Origin: Thermoplasmata archaeon
GTDB lineage: Archaea > Thermoplasmatota > DTKX01 > VGTL01
Assembly: GCA_038851035.1 (NCBI GenBank)
Contig: JAWCLH010000018.1
Location: forward strand, 1 to 55,357
Reading direction: 5' to 3'
DNA: 55,357 bases
Under the pieces are notes generated by a model. It saw only the letters and a list, made by a program, of their open reading frames with translations, made no database searches and was not told where the DNA came from. Shown here in pieces: positions 8,849-16,950 of this stretch (position 1 is the first letter of the stretch; every line of letters starts with the position of its first letter). A program made the position numbers and the translations under genes.

Positions 8849-8985
8849 GGCCTTACCGCTCGGTCTTCCGGACAATCCTCCACCCCATCAATGCCGGCTG
8901 GCCGGGGTTAATGGGGCCCGTATTATTTATGGGTGGCGGGCGGCGTCTCCGGCCGCCTCTTCTTGTAGAGGCGCCCCGCTCCCGC

Positions 8986-10287
8986 TCACCAGAGATAAAC
9001 CCCGAGCGCTCTGGCGATGAACAGCGCACCCATCACCGAGACCGCCAGCCCGAAGACCACGGTCACCACCCTCCCGGCCCTCATGTACCTCTCCGCCAGT
9101 CTCGCGCGCGAGGTCTCGGTGACCATGGCTATCGGGATTATCGGCACCGCGTGCCCCAGCCCGAAGAAGAAAAGGAGCGCTCCTCCCGCCAGAAGGCCGA
9201 CCTTCGATGCGAGCACCAGCACGATGACCGGGAGCACCAGCGATATCGCGCAGGGCGCCCACGCGAGCGAGAACAGCGTCCCCAGCAGCAGCGCGCCCAG
9301 CTCCGGCGAGCGGCCCCAGGCCCTCCGGATGGCCCGGGCCCAGCCCGGCGCGCCCGTGCCCCCGCCCGATCCCCTCCCCACCATTCCACGGACGCGCTCG
9401 AAAATCGAGAATGCGGAGTTCAGGCCGAGGACTATCAGCACCGCCCCGGCGACGGCGAAGAACGCCGGCGAGAGGGTTACGAAGACCTCCAGATAGCCGA
9501 CGAGGAGGCCGAGAAGGAGGAACACCAGCCCCGTGCCGAGGGTGAAGTAGAGCCCGATGGACAGGCCCCGGACTGCGGAGGCGCGGCCGCTCTCCACTAC
9601 CCCGCTTCTCTTCTCGTGCCCGCGGGAGATGAGAAAGGCGAGCATCGTCGCCAGCAGCGCCATGGAGCACGGGGCCAGCGAGGTCAGCGCGCCCAGCGCC
9701 AGCATTCCGGCGAAGCCGATGCTCGATGTCACGGGGGAGGCAGGGGCGCTGCCGGCCCTGGCGGCCTCGACCGCTCTCAGTATCTCGCCGGCGCTCGCCC
9801 TCCCCGTGTGCCCCACCACTCTCCCAGAGGGGTCTATGAAGACGAGCGTTGGGTCTCCGTGGAGGCTGAAGTAGTTCGCGTAGGGCCCGTAGATTCTAAA
9901 ATCCGGCCAGTCGTTGACCAGGGGCCACGATATGTTGTGCTGCTTCCTTACCGCCGCTAGTTCCGTTGTCGGGCAGTTTTCCGAGGTCACGCTCACGAGC
10001 GCGACCCCCTCCCCCCACCGCTCCCGAGCCTCCCCGAGCTGCTCTATCTGGTACCTCCCGGCGTCGGTGACGACGCCGCCGCAGTAGACCACGGTCAGGT
10101 GGAGAACAACGACCCTCCCCCTCAGCTCATCGAGGGATATGGTGTCTCCGTCAATGTCCGTGACGGTAAAGGAGGGGGCAACGCCCCCGGTCGTTGTGCT
10201 CGCGCTCGAGAAAAAAACCAAGACGGCCGAAAGAGCAAACAGCACCGCGGCCCCGGCCGCGGGGGCCGCCCAGCCCCGCGCGCTCAT
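8986..10287 (-). CDS. TlpA/thioredoxin-like domain fused to CcdA/DsbD-type membrane domain
   Basis: A 433-residue fusion. After a signal-anchor (1-30) comes an extracytoplasmic TlpA/SCO-like thioredoxin fold (about 35-185, SFTVTDIDGDTISLDELRG start). The membrane part has about six helices with the two CcdA half-motifs LTSLAPCSMALLATML and SLAWAPCAISLVLPVI, whose Cys pair carries electrons across the membrane. In the thioredoxin part the usual CxxC is replaced by YCGGVVT, so one Cys is missing there. ATG 10287 overlaps the stop of the upstream thioredoxin gene (ATGA), so the two are translationally coupled and probably form one thiol-redox relay. Confidence 0.87.
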   Translation of the reverse strand: MSARGWAAPAAGAAVLFALSAVLVFFSSASTTTGGVAPSFTVTDIDGDTISLDELRGRVVVLHLTVVYCGGVVTDAGRYQIEQLGEARERWGEGVALVSVTSENCPTTELAAVRKQHNISWPLVNDWPDFRIYGPYANYFSLHGDPTLVFIDPSGRVVGHTGRASAGEILRAVEAARAGSAPASPVTSSIGFAGMLALGALTSLAPCSMALLATMLAFLISRGHEKRSGVVESGRASAVRGLSIGLYFTLGTGLVFLLLGLLVGYLEVFVTLSPAFFAVAGAVLIVLGLNSAFSIFERVRGMVGRGSGGGTGAPGWARAIRRAWGRSPELGALLLGTLFSLAWAPCAISLVLPVIVLVLASKVGLLAGGALLFFFGLGHAVPIIPIAMVTETSRARLAERYMRAGRVVTVVFGLAVSVMGALFIARALGVYLW

Positions 10288-10991
10288 TCCCCCAGCCCCT
10301 CGGTCTTGTAGTGCATCGCGTCTCTGAGCCAGCCTTCGAGGTTGGCTCTGCCTGTCACACCCTCCCAGGAGTGCCAGAAGTAGGTGCCAGCGGGGTCCAT
10401 CGCCACAATCACAGTCAGGGGGATGTAGTTCTGCGCCCCCTCGGGGTCGAAGAGGCGGAAGCAGTCCTGCGCCCTCTGGTCGGAGCCGTCCGCCAGAAGG
10501 TCGACGTAGCTTACGGAGGCCGCGAAGGTCGCGTCGCGCATCACGGCCGCGACGTCTGCCTGCTGCTGGATGCAGGGCGCGCAGCCCTCGCTGTGGACCA
10601 GAATCAGGAGCACCTTCGATGCGCTCCCCTCCTGCACCCACGAGGGGAAGGGCACCGGCTTCCCCGCCGAGACATGGCCGGAGGGGTAGACTGTCCAGAA
10701 GTCCTCGGGACCTGAGCCCGGTCTGTGCCTGGGCGCGTATCCCTCCCCGCGCCCTGTCCCCCTCTCCTCCTCTCCCTGTCTTGAGAGAGCGTAGAGGGCC
10801 AGCGCGCCGGCGACGACCGTTACCACGAGCGCGATCGCGATGATGTCGAGCCTCCGGCGTCCTGCCGGGTGGCCCCGGGGCCTCTCCGGAGCCACCCGCC
10901 CGTGCACCTTCCGGATGTGGCTCTCCAGCCTGTCTCGCCTCACCTTCGCCCCGCACCTGGGGCACCTCTCATGTTTGCGGGTCGCGATCAT
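10284..10991 (-). CDS. Membrane-anchored thioredoxin with N-terminal zinc finger
   Basis: A 235-residue protein. It opens with a C2H2-type zinc finger (ERCPRCGAKVRRDRLESHIR then KVH, residues 8-30), followed by one transmembrane helix (about 48-68) and an extracytoplasmic thioredoxin-like domain with the active-site CAPC in LILVHSEGCAPCIQQQADV near residue 140. It likely passes electrons to or from the TlpA-CcdA fusion, whose start codon overlaps its stop. The start also overlaps the stop of the upstream DGC gene by 4 bp. Combining a nucleic-acid-binding-type finger with a membrane thioredoxin is unusual. Confidence 0.82.
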   Translation of the reverse strand: MIATRKHERCPRCGAKVRRDRLESHIRKVHGRVAPERPRGHPAGRRRLDIIAIALVVTVVAGALALYALSRQGEEERGTGRGEGYAPRHRPGSGPEDFWTVYPSGHVSAGKPVPFPSWVQEGSASKVLLILVHSEGCAPCIQQQADVAAVMRDATFAASVSYVDLLADGSDQRAQDCFRLFDPEGAQNYIPLTVIVAMDPAGTYFWHSWEGVTGRANLEGWLRDAMHYKTEGLGE

Positions 10992-11395
10992 CTCACATGC
11001 TCCCTCAGCCGGGACGTCAGGAGACGCACCGCCTCAGCCACGTCCCTCTCCTCGGGGCGGACGTACCCCTTCTTCACTTTAAGCTCGTCCGAAATGACCA
11101 TGTACACGCCCGGGCTCAGGCCCTCGCCCTCCAGGCATTTCTTGACGCAGCCCACGCCGCAGCCGTCGATTCCCACCAGGAGCTTCGCGCTCCTGGCACC
11201 GTCGACCAGGCCCTTCACATGGCCCCCGATGCCAGCGGTGCAGTACATGTTCCCCTTCCCCGCCTCGCGGAGCCTTAGCGCCGCCTCGTTGGCGATCTGG
11301 CCGACGTTCGACGCCCCCGAGCAGGGGAATATCAAAGTCTCCGATGCCTCGCACAGACAGCGTCCCTTGTTCCCGTCTCCTTTTTCATCAGACAT
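10988..11395 (-). CDS. DGC-domain putative zinc-binding protein
   Basis: A 135-residue protein with the Cys pattern of the DGC family: LIFPCSGASNVGQIANEAA near residues 21-40, MYCTAGIGGHVKG, and GIDGCGVGCVKKCLE at about 77-91, the DGC box. Such proteins are small, probably metal-binding, and often sit beside redox or heavy-metal genes. The biochemical role is unknown. It is a diverged paralogue of the gene at 14584-14949. It is followed by the zinc-finger thioredoxin gene with a 4-bp overlap. Confidence 0.82.
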   Translation of the reverse strand: MSDEKGDGNKGRCLCEASETLIFPCSGASNVGQIANEAALRLREAGKGNMYCTAGIGGHVKGLVDGARSAKLLVGIDGCGVGCVKKCLEGEGLSPGVYMVISDELKVKKGYVRPEERDVAEAVRLLTSRLREHVR

Positions 11396-11401
11396 CGTGT
11401 C

Positions 11402-12367
11402 TCACCTCTTTCGGTTTGCATTCGCTCGCCGACCTTTCTGGCGGGCCATCAGAAGGAATATCGCGGCCGCGACGATGATGACGACCGGGATGGCGATGCC
11501 CGCATAGAGGGTGGAGGGGAGCCGGCCCGATGTCGCCTTGGCGGTCGCCGGCGCGACCGAAATGCGCAGGACCTCGTCGCACGCGGGAACGGCCAGCCGG
11601 CCGCCGAAGACATAGACGCTCCCGTTTCCGAGCGCGGCGCTGACACGCTCCCGCGGTGAAGGGGGGACGGACGGGCAGGCCTCCACCTTGCGCGTGGAAG
11701 GATCGAAGCGGAGGACCTGGTCGGTGGGGACATTGTCGTTGGTCATCCCTCCGGAAATATGGATGTCGTCCGAGACGGCGCATATCCCGGCGCCGGCCCG
11801 CCCGAAGGGGAGCGTGGCGTTCATGCGGGTGAGGTTTCCCGTAACCGGGTCGAGCCGGAGTACCTCATCGGTCTCGCGCCCCTCTGACGTGTGCCCCCCG
11901 AAGATGTACCCGAAGCCGCCCGAGAAGGCCGAGAATGTGCCTACTCGGGGCAGCGGATGCCTTGCAGTGAGGAGGGGGGGCCCCATGGTGGAGGGCGAGA
12001 AGCGCAGTATGGTGTCCAGCTCGGACGGCCCGTCGCTCCCGCCGACGATGAACGCCCCGGGACCGGTGTTTATGAGCGACGCCGACATGCGCGGTCCGGG
12101 TAGCTCTTGGGCGCAGACCCTGGTCCGGCCGGTGCTGGTGTTGTATGCCATTATGTCCGACTTGACCTCGGAAAAGTCCCTGCCCCCGACTATGAAGACC
12201 TCCTCTCCGGACGGGACGGCCACGGCGCGGTAGCTGCCGAGCGGGAGGCGGGAGACCACTTTGAGATTCAGCTGCGGGCCGTCGGCGGAAACGGGATGGG
12301 CATTCATCCCCGTTGCCAGCATCACGGCGAGCAGGGCCGCGAGAGCGGACGCGAGTGGCCTCTTCAC
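11402..12367 (-). CDS. Kelch-repeat secreted/anchored protein
   Basis: A 321-residue extracellular beta-propeller. A signal peptide at the start (VKRPLASALAALLAVMLATG) leads into about five or six Kelch repeats visible as EVFIVGGRDFSEV, AFIVGGSDGPSELD, GYIFGGHTSEGRETDEV, DIHISGGMTNDNVPTDQV and VYVFGGRLAVPACDEV. A C-terminal transmembrane helix (TLYAGIAIPVVIIVAAAIFL) and a basic tail follow. GTG 12367 has GGAGGGG 7 bp upstream; the frame upstream lacks signal-peptide character and would overlap the previous gene. The ligand is unknown. It sits between Fe-S and DGC genes of the redox island. Confidence 0.82.
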   Translation of the reverse strand: MKRPLASALAALLAVMLATGMNAHPVSADGPQLNLKVVSRLPLGSYRAVAVPSGEEVFIVGGRDFSEVKSDIMAYNTSTGRTRVCAQELPGPRMSASLINTGPGAFIVGGSDGPSELDTILRFSPSTMGPPLLTARHPLPRVGTFSAFSGGFGYIFGGHTSEGRETDEVLRLDPVTGNLTRMNATLPFGRAGAGICAVSDDIHISGGMTNDNVPTDQVLRFDPSTRKVEACPSVPPSPRERVSAALGNGSVYVFGGRLAVPACDEVLRISVAPATAKATSGRLPSTLYAGIAIPVVIIVAAAIFLLMARQKGRRANANRKR

Positions 12368-12437
12368 CAGAGCCCCTCCATGACCTAGACCGCCATTTCT
12401 TTCTCCATCGAGGACCATCATCCCAGCGGCTTTATTA

Positions 12438-12982
12438 TCATTCAGCATTTGCATATCCCGCCTCGCTCATCAGCTTTTTCAGGGCCGCCTCCTCCTTGGC
12501 CTCCACGCAGTCGCCCGGCTTCTTGCTCCCGGACAGAAGCGCGACCGAGAAAGCCATGCAGGTCTGAAGGCCGCATTTGCCGCAATTCGTCTTCGGGAGA
12601 AGCCGCAAGATATCCAGGGGCCAATGCGCCTCTTCTTCGCATTCAGGTCGATGGTATCCCTTCGGGCCCAGATGTCGTTAAGCTTCCTCTTCAACTCCTC
12701 GAGCCTCTCCATCGCTTCTTCCCGGTTCCCGAGCTGAGTAATGGTCACCTTGCTGGACGCGAATATTGAGTGGGTCCTCAGCTCCTCCTTCCAGGTCACA
12801 GAGCCCATCTCGGCGGAATAGGACGCCCTGGGAATTGCTGCGGCGACATACGGCAGCAACCCGGCTGGGAAAGGGGATGCCTGCGCCATTATCCTGATCT
12901 TGTTCGGGTCCGCGGTGCAGAGCTCGGTCGTCTGTATCTCGATGAATTCTATCCAGCCACCTGTCCCGCATTCTTGCGTCAT
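12438..12982 (-). pseudogene. Fe-S cluster protein with a one-base frameshift
   Basis: The N-terminal part (from MTQECGTGGWIEFIEI through NDIWARRDTIDLNAKKRRIG) is in one frame, and the C-terminal Fe-S domain is in another: LDILRLLPKTNCGKCGLQTC, then SKKPGDC. The four-Cys pattern CxxCxxxxC...C is that of the [4Fe-4S] domain found in corrinoid and CO-dehydrogenase-linked proteins. The frames meet at a CCCC run near 12616-12619, where one extra C would restore a full protein of about 182 residues. This is either a real mutation or an assembly error. ATG 12982 has a GGGAGGG site. The gene precedes the Kelch gene. Confidence 0.75.
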
Positions 12983-13072
12983 GAGGTTTTCCCTCCCACA
13001 TGAGCCCGTCCATGATTCCCGTCCCATGCACCTATCTTGAGCAACTCCTTGCGATATAGACTTTTCTCGCTC

Positions 13073-13092
13073 CGATTTCAAGCCCGAAATCG
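13073..13092. terminator. Hairpin just past the IS1182 transposase stop
   Basis: Perfect 7-bp inverted repeat CGATTTC-AAGCCC-GAAATCG, 11 bp beyond the transposase stop at 13103. It may end the transposase transcript or be part of the element's end. No T-run follows. Confidence 0.4.
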
Positions 13093-13102
13093 CCGTTTAA
13101 GC

Positions 13103-14494
13103 TTAAGTTGCCCTGGCTTTCCAGAGCTCACGCTCGTGCTTCCACAATTTGAGGAGGTTGTGGGTGGCGCACATGAGGGACCACTCCATCGCCACCTTCT
13201 CCTCCCCACGCAGGAGGAACCTATCCAGCTTCCTTGCATCCTTGAGCTGCCCGAAAACAGGCTCGACCGTCTTTCCCCGCAGTTTGTAGATTTCCCTGCC
13301 GCGCTTTGTAAGCAGTTTCCGCTCCATCCTATCCCGGAGGGTAGCCGACCCGGGAATGCGTCCCCTCGGCGCCGGGAGTTCCAGGAGGGCTTTCCTCTGC
13401 TTCCAGTCTTTCTTCGTAGCGATGAACAGCTCCACCCCAGGCGGGGCATTCAATACGCCCTGTTCGCTCCAGTATCCGGCATCCAGCGTTTCCATCGCCG
13501 GCAACGATCCGGTGATGCGTCGGACTTCGTCCAGCATCGGGGCGATCTGATGGACATCGTTCTCGTCCGTCGTTATCGCCTGCGCGACGATGATTTGGCT
13601 GTTGCAATCCACGACGACCTGCCCGTTGTAGCCCTGTAAGTAGCCCGACCGGGTCTTCATGATGCGGCTGTCGGGGTCTGGGGTGTTGGCCTTCCTTTCG
13701 CTGTCAACCACCGATTTCGGCGGGTTCGGTTTGCGCCCTGGAAGCTTCATCCCCGTTTCCTCTTCCTTCCTCTGGCGCTCCTCGATCTTCTTCTCCTGTG
13801 CATCCATCTTTTCCTTTTCTTCCTGGGCGAGTCTCGCGATCCCCTTACGGATAAACTCTCGGCGCTTCCTGGTGTTGCGGATGAACTCGGGAGGCTCGTC
13901 ACCTCGCTTGTCCTTCCCGTACCTTTGGTCCTCTTCCTCGTCGGCATTCATGCCAGCAGTGAGAGCATCGTTTATCTCTTTCTCGAGCCGAGCGTCCTCT
14001 TCGAGAAGGGGGTCCATCGTCTTACTCTTCGACATGCTCGCGTGGGCTTTCATCTTGGTTCCATCACCGGCTACGACATTCAGCTTCACGAGGCCAGCCC
14101 TCTGGCACAGACGGACAACCTGCTTGAAGATTCCCTTGAGCGGTTCAATGTGCGTCCTCCTGAACTGGCAGATGGTTCGGAAGTCGGGCGTGTTCCCGGC
14201 GGCCAGGAATCTGAATGCAATGTCTTCCTCCACGGCCGCCGAGATCCTGCGGGAGCCGGCAATTCCCTTACAGTACGCGTAAAGGAGTATCTTCACCATC
14301 ATGGCGGGATTGAACGGGGGAGCGCCCGCTTCGGCTTTGTCGTAATATTCGTAAATTGACGAGATGTCGAGATCATCGACGGTGTCCGAGATGAACAATG
14401 CAAGATGTCCTTCGGGGAGCCAGTCTCTCGGGTTGGGTGGAAGCAGGTAGTTTTGGTTCGGGTCATAGGAGATGTATTTTCGCGTCATTGTCAT
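13103..14494 (-). CDS. IS1182-family DDE transposase
   Basis: A 463-residue, apparently intact transposase. It has the family N-terminus (YISYDPNQNYLLPPNPRDWL), a DUF772-type segment (FNPAMMVKILLYAYCKGI...SRRI), NVVAGDGTKMKAHAS with the first catalytic Asp at about residue 140, a long charged insertion (about 165-255), the SGYLQGYNGQVVVD box, METLDAGYWSE with the second Asp, and the C-terminal VEPVFGQLKDARKLDRFLLR with the catalytic Glu. TATA-like GGTTTAAATC near 14520-14529 implies a nearly leaderless mRNA starting at ATG 14494. Confidence 0.92.
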   Translation of the reverse strand: MTMTRKYISYDPNQNYLLPPNPRDWLPEGHLALFISDTVDDLDISSIYEYYDKAEAGAPPFNPAMMVKILLYAYCKGIAGSRRISAAVEEDIAFRFLAAGNTPDFRTICQFRRTHIEPLKGIFKQVVRLCQRAGLVKLNVVAGDGTKMKAHASMSKSKTMDPLLEEDARLEKEINDALTAGMNADEEEDQRYGKDKRGDEPPEFIRNTRKRREFIRKGIARLAQEEKEKMDAQEKKIEERQRKEEETGMKLPGRKPNPPKSVVDSERKANTPDPDSRIMKTRSGYLQGYNGQVVVDCNSQIIVAQAITTDENDVHQIAPMLDEVRRITGSLPAMETLDAGYWSEQGVLNAPPGVELFIATKKDWKQRKALLELPAPRGRIPGSATLRDRMERKLLTKRGREIYKLRGKTVEPVFGQLKDARKLDRFLLRGEEKVAMEWSLMCATHNLLKLWKHERELWKARAT

Positions 14495-14532
14495 CGGGAT
14501 GGGGATATAGATGTCTCTAGATTTAAACCTTT

Positions 14533-14546
14533 CTACGCGCGCGTAG
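14533..14546. repeat. 14-bp perfect palindrome upstream of IS1182 transposase
   Basis: CTACGCGCGCGTAG, just upstream of the putative TATA box and about 40 bp before the transposase start. It is a possible binding site for the transposase or a regulator. Confidence 0.4.
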
Positions 14547-14565
14547 AGTATATGATGGCACCACT

Positions 14566-14585
14566 AAAGGTGTATCATCACCTTT
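14566..14585 (-). terminator. Hairpin at the end of the second DGC gene
   Basis: Inverted repeat AAAGGTG-TATCAT-CACCTTT overlapping the stop codon of the gene at 14584. It plausibly ends the operon that runs from the arsenic genes. No strong T-run. Confidence 0.4.
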
Positions 14586-14949
14586 AATTCATGGACAGGC
14601 TCTTGAACGGTCCTATTTTTGGTATCTTCAGATCCAGCAGAAGGTTGAGATATTTGTCTATCTTGAAGCCATCCTTCTCGAGAATCCTCTTTGCACATTT
14701 ATTGTAACAGCCATCAATGACGATAATTCTCTTGGCCCGCTCCGTTGTCTTTCGGTGCTTGGTTACTCCAGCGGCTATGGCCGAGGTGCAGAATAGACCG
14801 TTCCTCTCCTTATCCAGCCTTTTGTACGCCTCCAGCATCGCCACCCCGGTCAGAGTACCGACGCTCGACATGCATCCGAAGCAACAGAATATGGCGTTCG
14901 TCGGAACACGCTCTTCCGTATCCATGCTATCGCCCGCTCCCTTCGACAT
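14584..14949 (-). CDS. DGC-domain putative zinc-binding protein (second copy)
   Basis: A 121-residue relative of the protein at 10988-11395. Cys-rich N-terminal box IFCCFGCMSSVGTLTGVAM, a middle FCTSAIAAGV, and IVIDGCYNKCAKRILEKDG, the DGC box with CxxxC. ATG 14949 overlaps the end of the ferredoxin-DUF169 gene by 23 bp and has GGAG 7 bp upstream; ATG 14925 is the alternative. It probably binds a metal or thiolate. It is the last gene of the unit and ends at a hairpin next to the IS1182 element. Confidence 0.8.
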   Translation of the reverse strand: MSKGAGDSMDTEERVPTNAIFCCFGCMSSVGTLTGVAMLEAYKRLDKERNGLFCTSAIAAGVTKHRKTTERAKRIIVIDGCYNKCAKRILEKDGFKIDKYLNLLLDLKIPKIGPFKSLSMN

Positions 14950-15868
14950 GCCCCTTCTCCAGGGTCCTCATGGCCTTTCCAAGCCCTTTCAGCCCATGCA
15001 CCAGCTTTTCGAGCTGGCCGACCGGCACCCCGACGTACATCTCATCCTCCCCGAGCTTTCCCGCCGACCGGCACCCGTAGCACCCGAGGGAGAAGTTGAC
15101 CTTCCCGGTGATAAAGGGCAGGGCGGTCACGTCCCCGCAGGAGGCCTGCATCCCGGCGAAGCTGGCGGTGAGCCGGGGCCCCCCGTCCTTGAAGAGGAAT
15201 GCGTTTGCCACCCACATCGCCTGCATGGGGTTCACGGTCAGCACCACCACGTCCGGGTCGAAGGGCGCCTTTCCGAGCGGGGCCAGGAGGGTCCCGATGG
15301 TACTTCCCGGCGGGAGCTTCGGAATCTCCGCCATCGTCCTCGCCGCCGCCTCTTGGGTGGCGGCCAGGCCGTGCATGTAGGGCACCTTCCCGCTCCGGAC
15401 CTTCTCCGGGAGCGGCTTGATTCCCAGCGCGGCCTTGGCGGCGCTGCAGGCGTGCTTGTCCGCCGGGAGGTAGAACACTGCCCCGTGGGCGGCCATGTTT
15501 ATCGAGACGCAATGCCTCACCGGGAAATCGAGCTGCATGACCCCGGCGGGGACCTCCCCGGCATCCTTGACGAGCCTTATCGCCACCGGGCTCTTCCTCG
15601 GTTTCAGAATCTTCTCGAGCGCTGCGCTCGCTTCCCTGTACTCCTCCTTTGCCCGAAAATCAATCATGTATTTACCGGTGTCCATCCTGCGCTCGAGCCT
15701 GATCGCGCTCTTCGGGCACTGGTCGGCGCATATCCCGCAGAGGGTGCAGGTCGCTCCGTTGGCGACCACCGCCTTCTTCTCCTTCATCTCGAGCACATTG
15801 GCGGGGCAGAGCTCGGCGCACCTCCCGCAGCCCGTGCAGGCATCCAGGTCTATGTCGATCCCGGGCAT
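14927..15868 (-). CDS. Ferredoxin domain fused to DUF169
   Basis: A 313-residue fusion. Two [4Fe-4S] motifs fill the first 55 residues: CTGCGRCAELCPANV and CTLCGICADQCPKSAI. DUF169 follows (about 75-300), with conserved pieces PVAIRLVKDAGEVP, VRHCVSINMAAHGAVFYLP, HACSAAKAALGI, CGDVTALPFITGKVNFSLGC and YGCRSAGKLGEDEMYVGVP. DUF169 proteins are uncharacterised, rich in conserved Cys, and found in anaerobes, often with redox genes. The ferredoxin head suggests low-potential electron delivery to the DUF169 site. It is downstream of a CMD/AhpD-like gene with 7 bp between them. Confidence 0.88.
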   Translation of the reverse strand: MPGIDIDLDACTGCGRCAELCPANVLEMKEKKAVVANGATCTLCGICADQCPKSAIRLERRMDTGKYMIDFRAKEEYREASAALEKILKPRKSPVAIRLVKDAGEVPAGVMQLDFPVRHCVSINMAAHGAVFYLPADKHACSAAKAALGIKPLPEKVRSGKVPYMHGLAATQEAAARTMAEIPKLPPGSTIGTLLAPLGKAPFDPDVVVLTVNPMQAMWVANAFLFKDGGPRLTASFAGMQASCGDVTALPFITGKVNFSLGCYGCRSAGKLGEDEMYVGVPVGQLEKLVHGLKGLGKAMRTLEKGHVEGSGR

Positions 15869-15875
15869 CCCGCCA

Positions 15876-16253
15876 TCACTCCTTCGTCACGAGCTCCATT
15901 CCTTCAACGGCGGAGGCGAAGACCGTGGAGCCGAGCGCGAACTTCGCCGTCAGGAGGGTCTCCCCGATCTCCTCCTTGGTCGCCCCCGCGCGCTGCGCGA
16001 GGCGGATGAAGGTCTCCGTGCACAGGTGGCTGCTCACGGCCGCCGCGACCGCCGCGCAGATAAGGTGCTTGTATTTCGCGGGCACGGCCGGCAGTTCGAA
16101 GACGAACTTCCTCTCGCCCGCCTGCCTGAGCACCGCCTCCGGGACCATTTTGGACATCAGCACCATCGGCCTCGGCTCCGCGCCCAAGTTCTGCTCCATC
16201 ATCTTCAGGACCTGGTCGACTGATGGCTTTTTTTCCTGTACCAATTCGTTCAT
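15876..16253 (-). CDS. Carboxymuconolactone decarboxylase/AhpD-like protein
   Basis: A 125-residue all-helical protein of the CMD/AhpD type. The core runs YKHLICAAVAAAVSSHLCTE to FIRLAQRAGATKEEIGETLL. The AhpD active site is CxxC plus His; here only the first Cys lies at the site (SSHLCTETF), so it may not act as a peroxidase partner. ATG 16253 follows AGGGGGTG, preferred over ATG 16292, which is embedded at the stop of the upstream ferredoxin gene. It lies between ferredoxin genes, so redox coupling to them is likely but unproven. Confidence 0.8.
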   Translation of the reverse strand: MNELVQEKKPSVDQVLKMMEQNLGAEPRPMVLMSKMVPEAVLRQAGERKFVFELPAVPAKYKHLICAAVAAAVSSHLCTETFIRLAQRAGATKEEIGETLLTAKFALGSTVFASAVEGMELVTKE

Positions 16254-16291
16254 TTCCTGCACCCCCTTTCTTGCCTCATTATCGACATACA

Positions 16292-16585
16292 TTAGTCATT
16301 TGGTTCAGCGCCCTTATTTTTATATTTGATTCTGAGCCCAGCTAAAATCCTCTGGAGTTCCTTCAAATCCGGAAACGATATGGCCCCGGACGGGCAGCCC
16401 TTTGCGCAGCTGGAGCATCCCACCGAACAGTTATACGGTCTCGCTACGATCGGCACTTCATCGAAGTCGTACACGTCGTTCGGGCATTCCTCCGCGCAAG
16501 AGCCGCATCGCGAGCATTTCTCGATGTCCACTTTTGGAAACCAAGCAATCTCATTTCTCGGTATGCCCTGGTAGAGCGCCCCCAA
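16292..16585 (-). CDS. 2[4Fe-4S] ferredoxin
   Basis: A 97-residue ferredoxin-type protein. The first motif is CSRCGSCAEECPNDV, which is standard. The second is spaced differently: YNCSVGCSSCAKGCPSGAI, with an extra Cys. A basic C-terminal tail (IKYKNKGAEPND) follows. It likely carries electrons between the HdrA-like piece, the DUF169 fusion and other proteins of the operon. Gaps to both neighbours are 4-40 bp, so it is co-transcribed. Confidence 0.88.
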   Translation of the reverse strand: MGALYQGIPRNEIAWFPKVDIEKCSRCGSCAEECPNDVYDFDEVPIVARPYNCSVGCSSCAKGCPSGAISFPDLKELQRILAGLRIKYKNKGAEPND

Positions 16586-16589
16586 TCCA

Positions 16590-16946
16590 TCACCCCTTGC
16601 CCTCCACAGCCGTCTTCACCTCTTCGAAGGCCTGCTCGGTGGTCATCTTCGAGGTCCCGAGGGATACCAGGTGCCCCTCCGTGGCGACGCCTGCCCGTTC
16701 GAACCCGTCCCTCAGCAGTTTCTGCTGTTTCTTCGGGTCGCAGGCCACCACGACATAGGTGCCGTCAGCCTTCAACAGCCTTCCCAGGAACCGTTCTCCG
16801 TCCTCGTCGCACAGGAACGGGTGGGCCACCGCGTATTCCACGGGAAGCTCCGTCCGTATCCTCGCCAGCAGCTCCACCAGATTCCTGTCCTTGAACCCCG
16901 GGCAGTCGCTCCCGCAGGTGCACACGAGCACTTCCGGTTTCGGCAA
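16590..16946 (-). CDS. HdrA N-terminal-like small redox protein
   Basis: A 118-residue protein that begins VLVCTCGSDCPGF and contains a VEYAVAHPFLCDEDGERFL to VVVACDPKKQQKLLRDGFE stretch. This pattern resembles the N-terminal part of heterodisulfide reductase subunit A (Cys-containing start, then the A-x-C-x-P-like loop), but the FAD-binding remainder is absent. A stand-alone version is likely an electron-transfer or sulfur-handling module. It sits 4 bp downstream of a small thioredoxin gene and just before the ferredoxin gene. The HdrA relationship is moderate. Confidence 0.65.
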   Translation of the reverse strand: MPKPEVLVCTCGSDCPGFKDRNLVELLARIRTELPVEYAVAHPFLCDEDGERFLGRLLKADGTYVVVACDPKKQQKLLRDGFERAGVATEGHLVSLGTSKMTTEQAFEEVKTAVEGKG

Positions 16947-16950
16947 CCCA

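Larger units (their letters stand above)
13070..14550 (-). mobile_element. IS1182-type insertion sequence (ends approximate)
   Basis: One complete transposase gene flanked by palindromes (13073-13092 and 14533-14546). I did not find matching terminal inverted repeats, so the limits are estimates. It separates the Fe-S/Kelch/DGC/thioredoxin genes from the ferredoxin/arsenic genes, which otherwise all run in the same direction. Confidence 0.6.

Noticed and set aside
10288-10965. Longer N-terminal extension of the TlpA-CcdA gene
   Set aside because: It is the wrong frame over the intact upstream thioredoxin gene; ATGA overlap at 10287 is the natural start.
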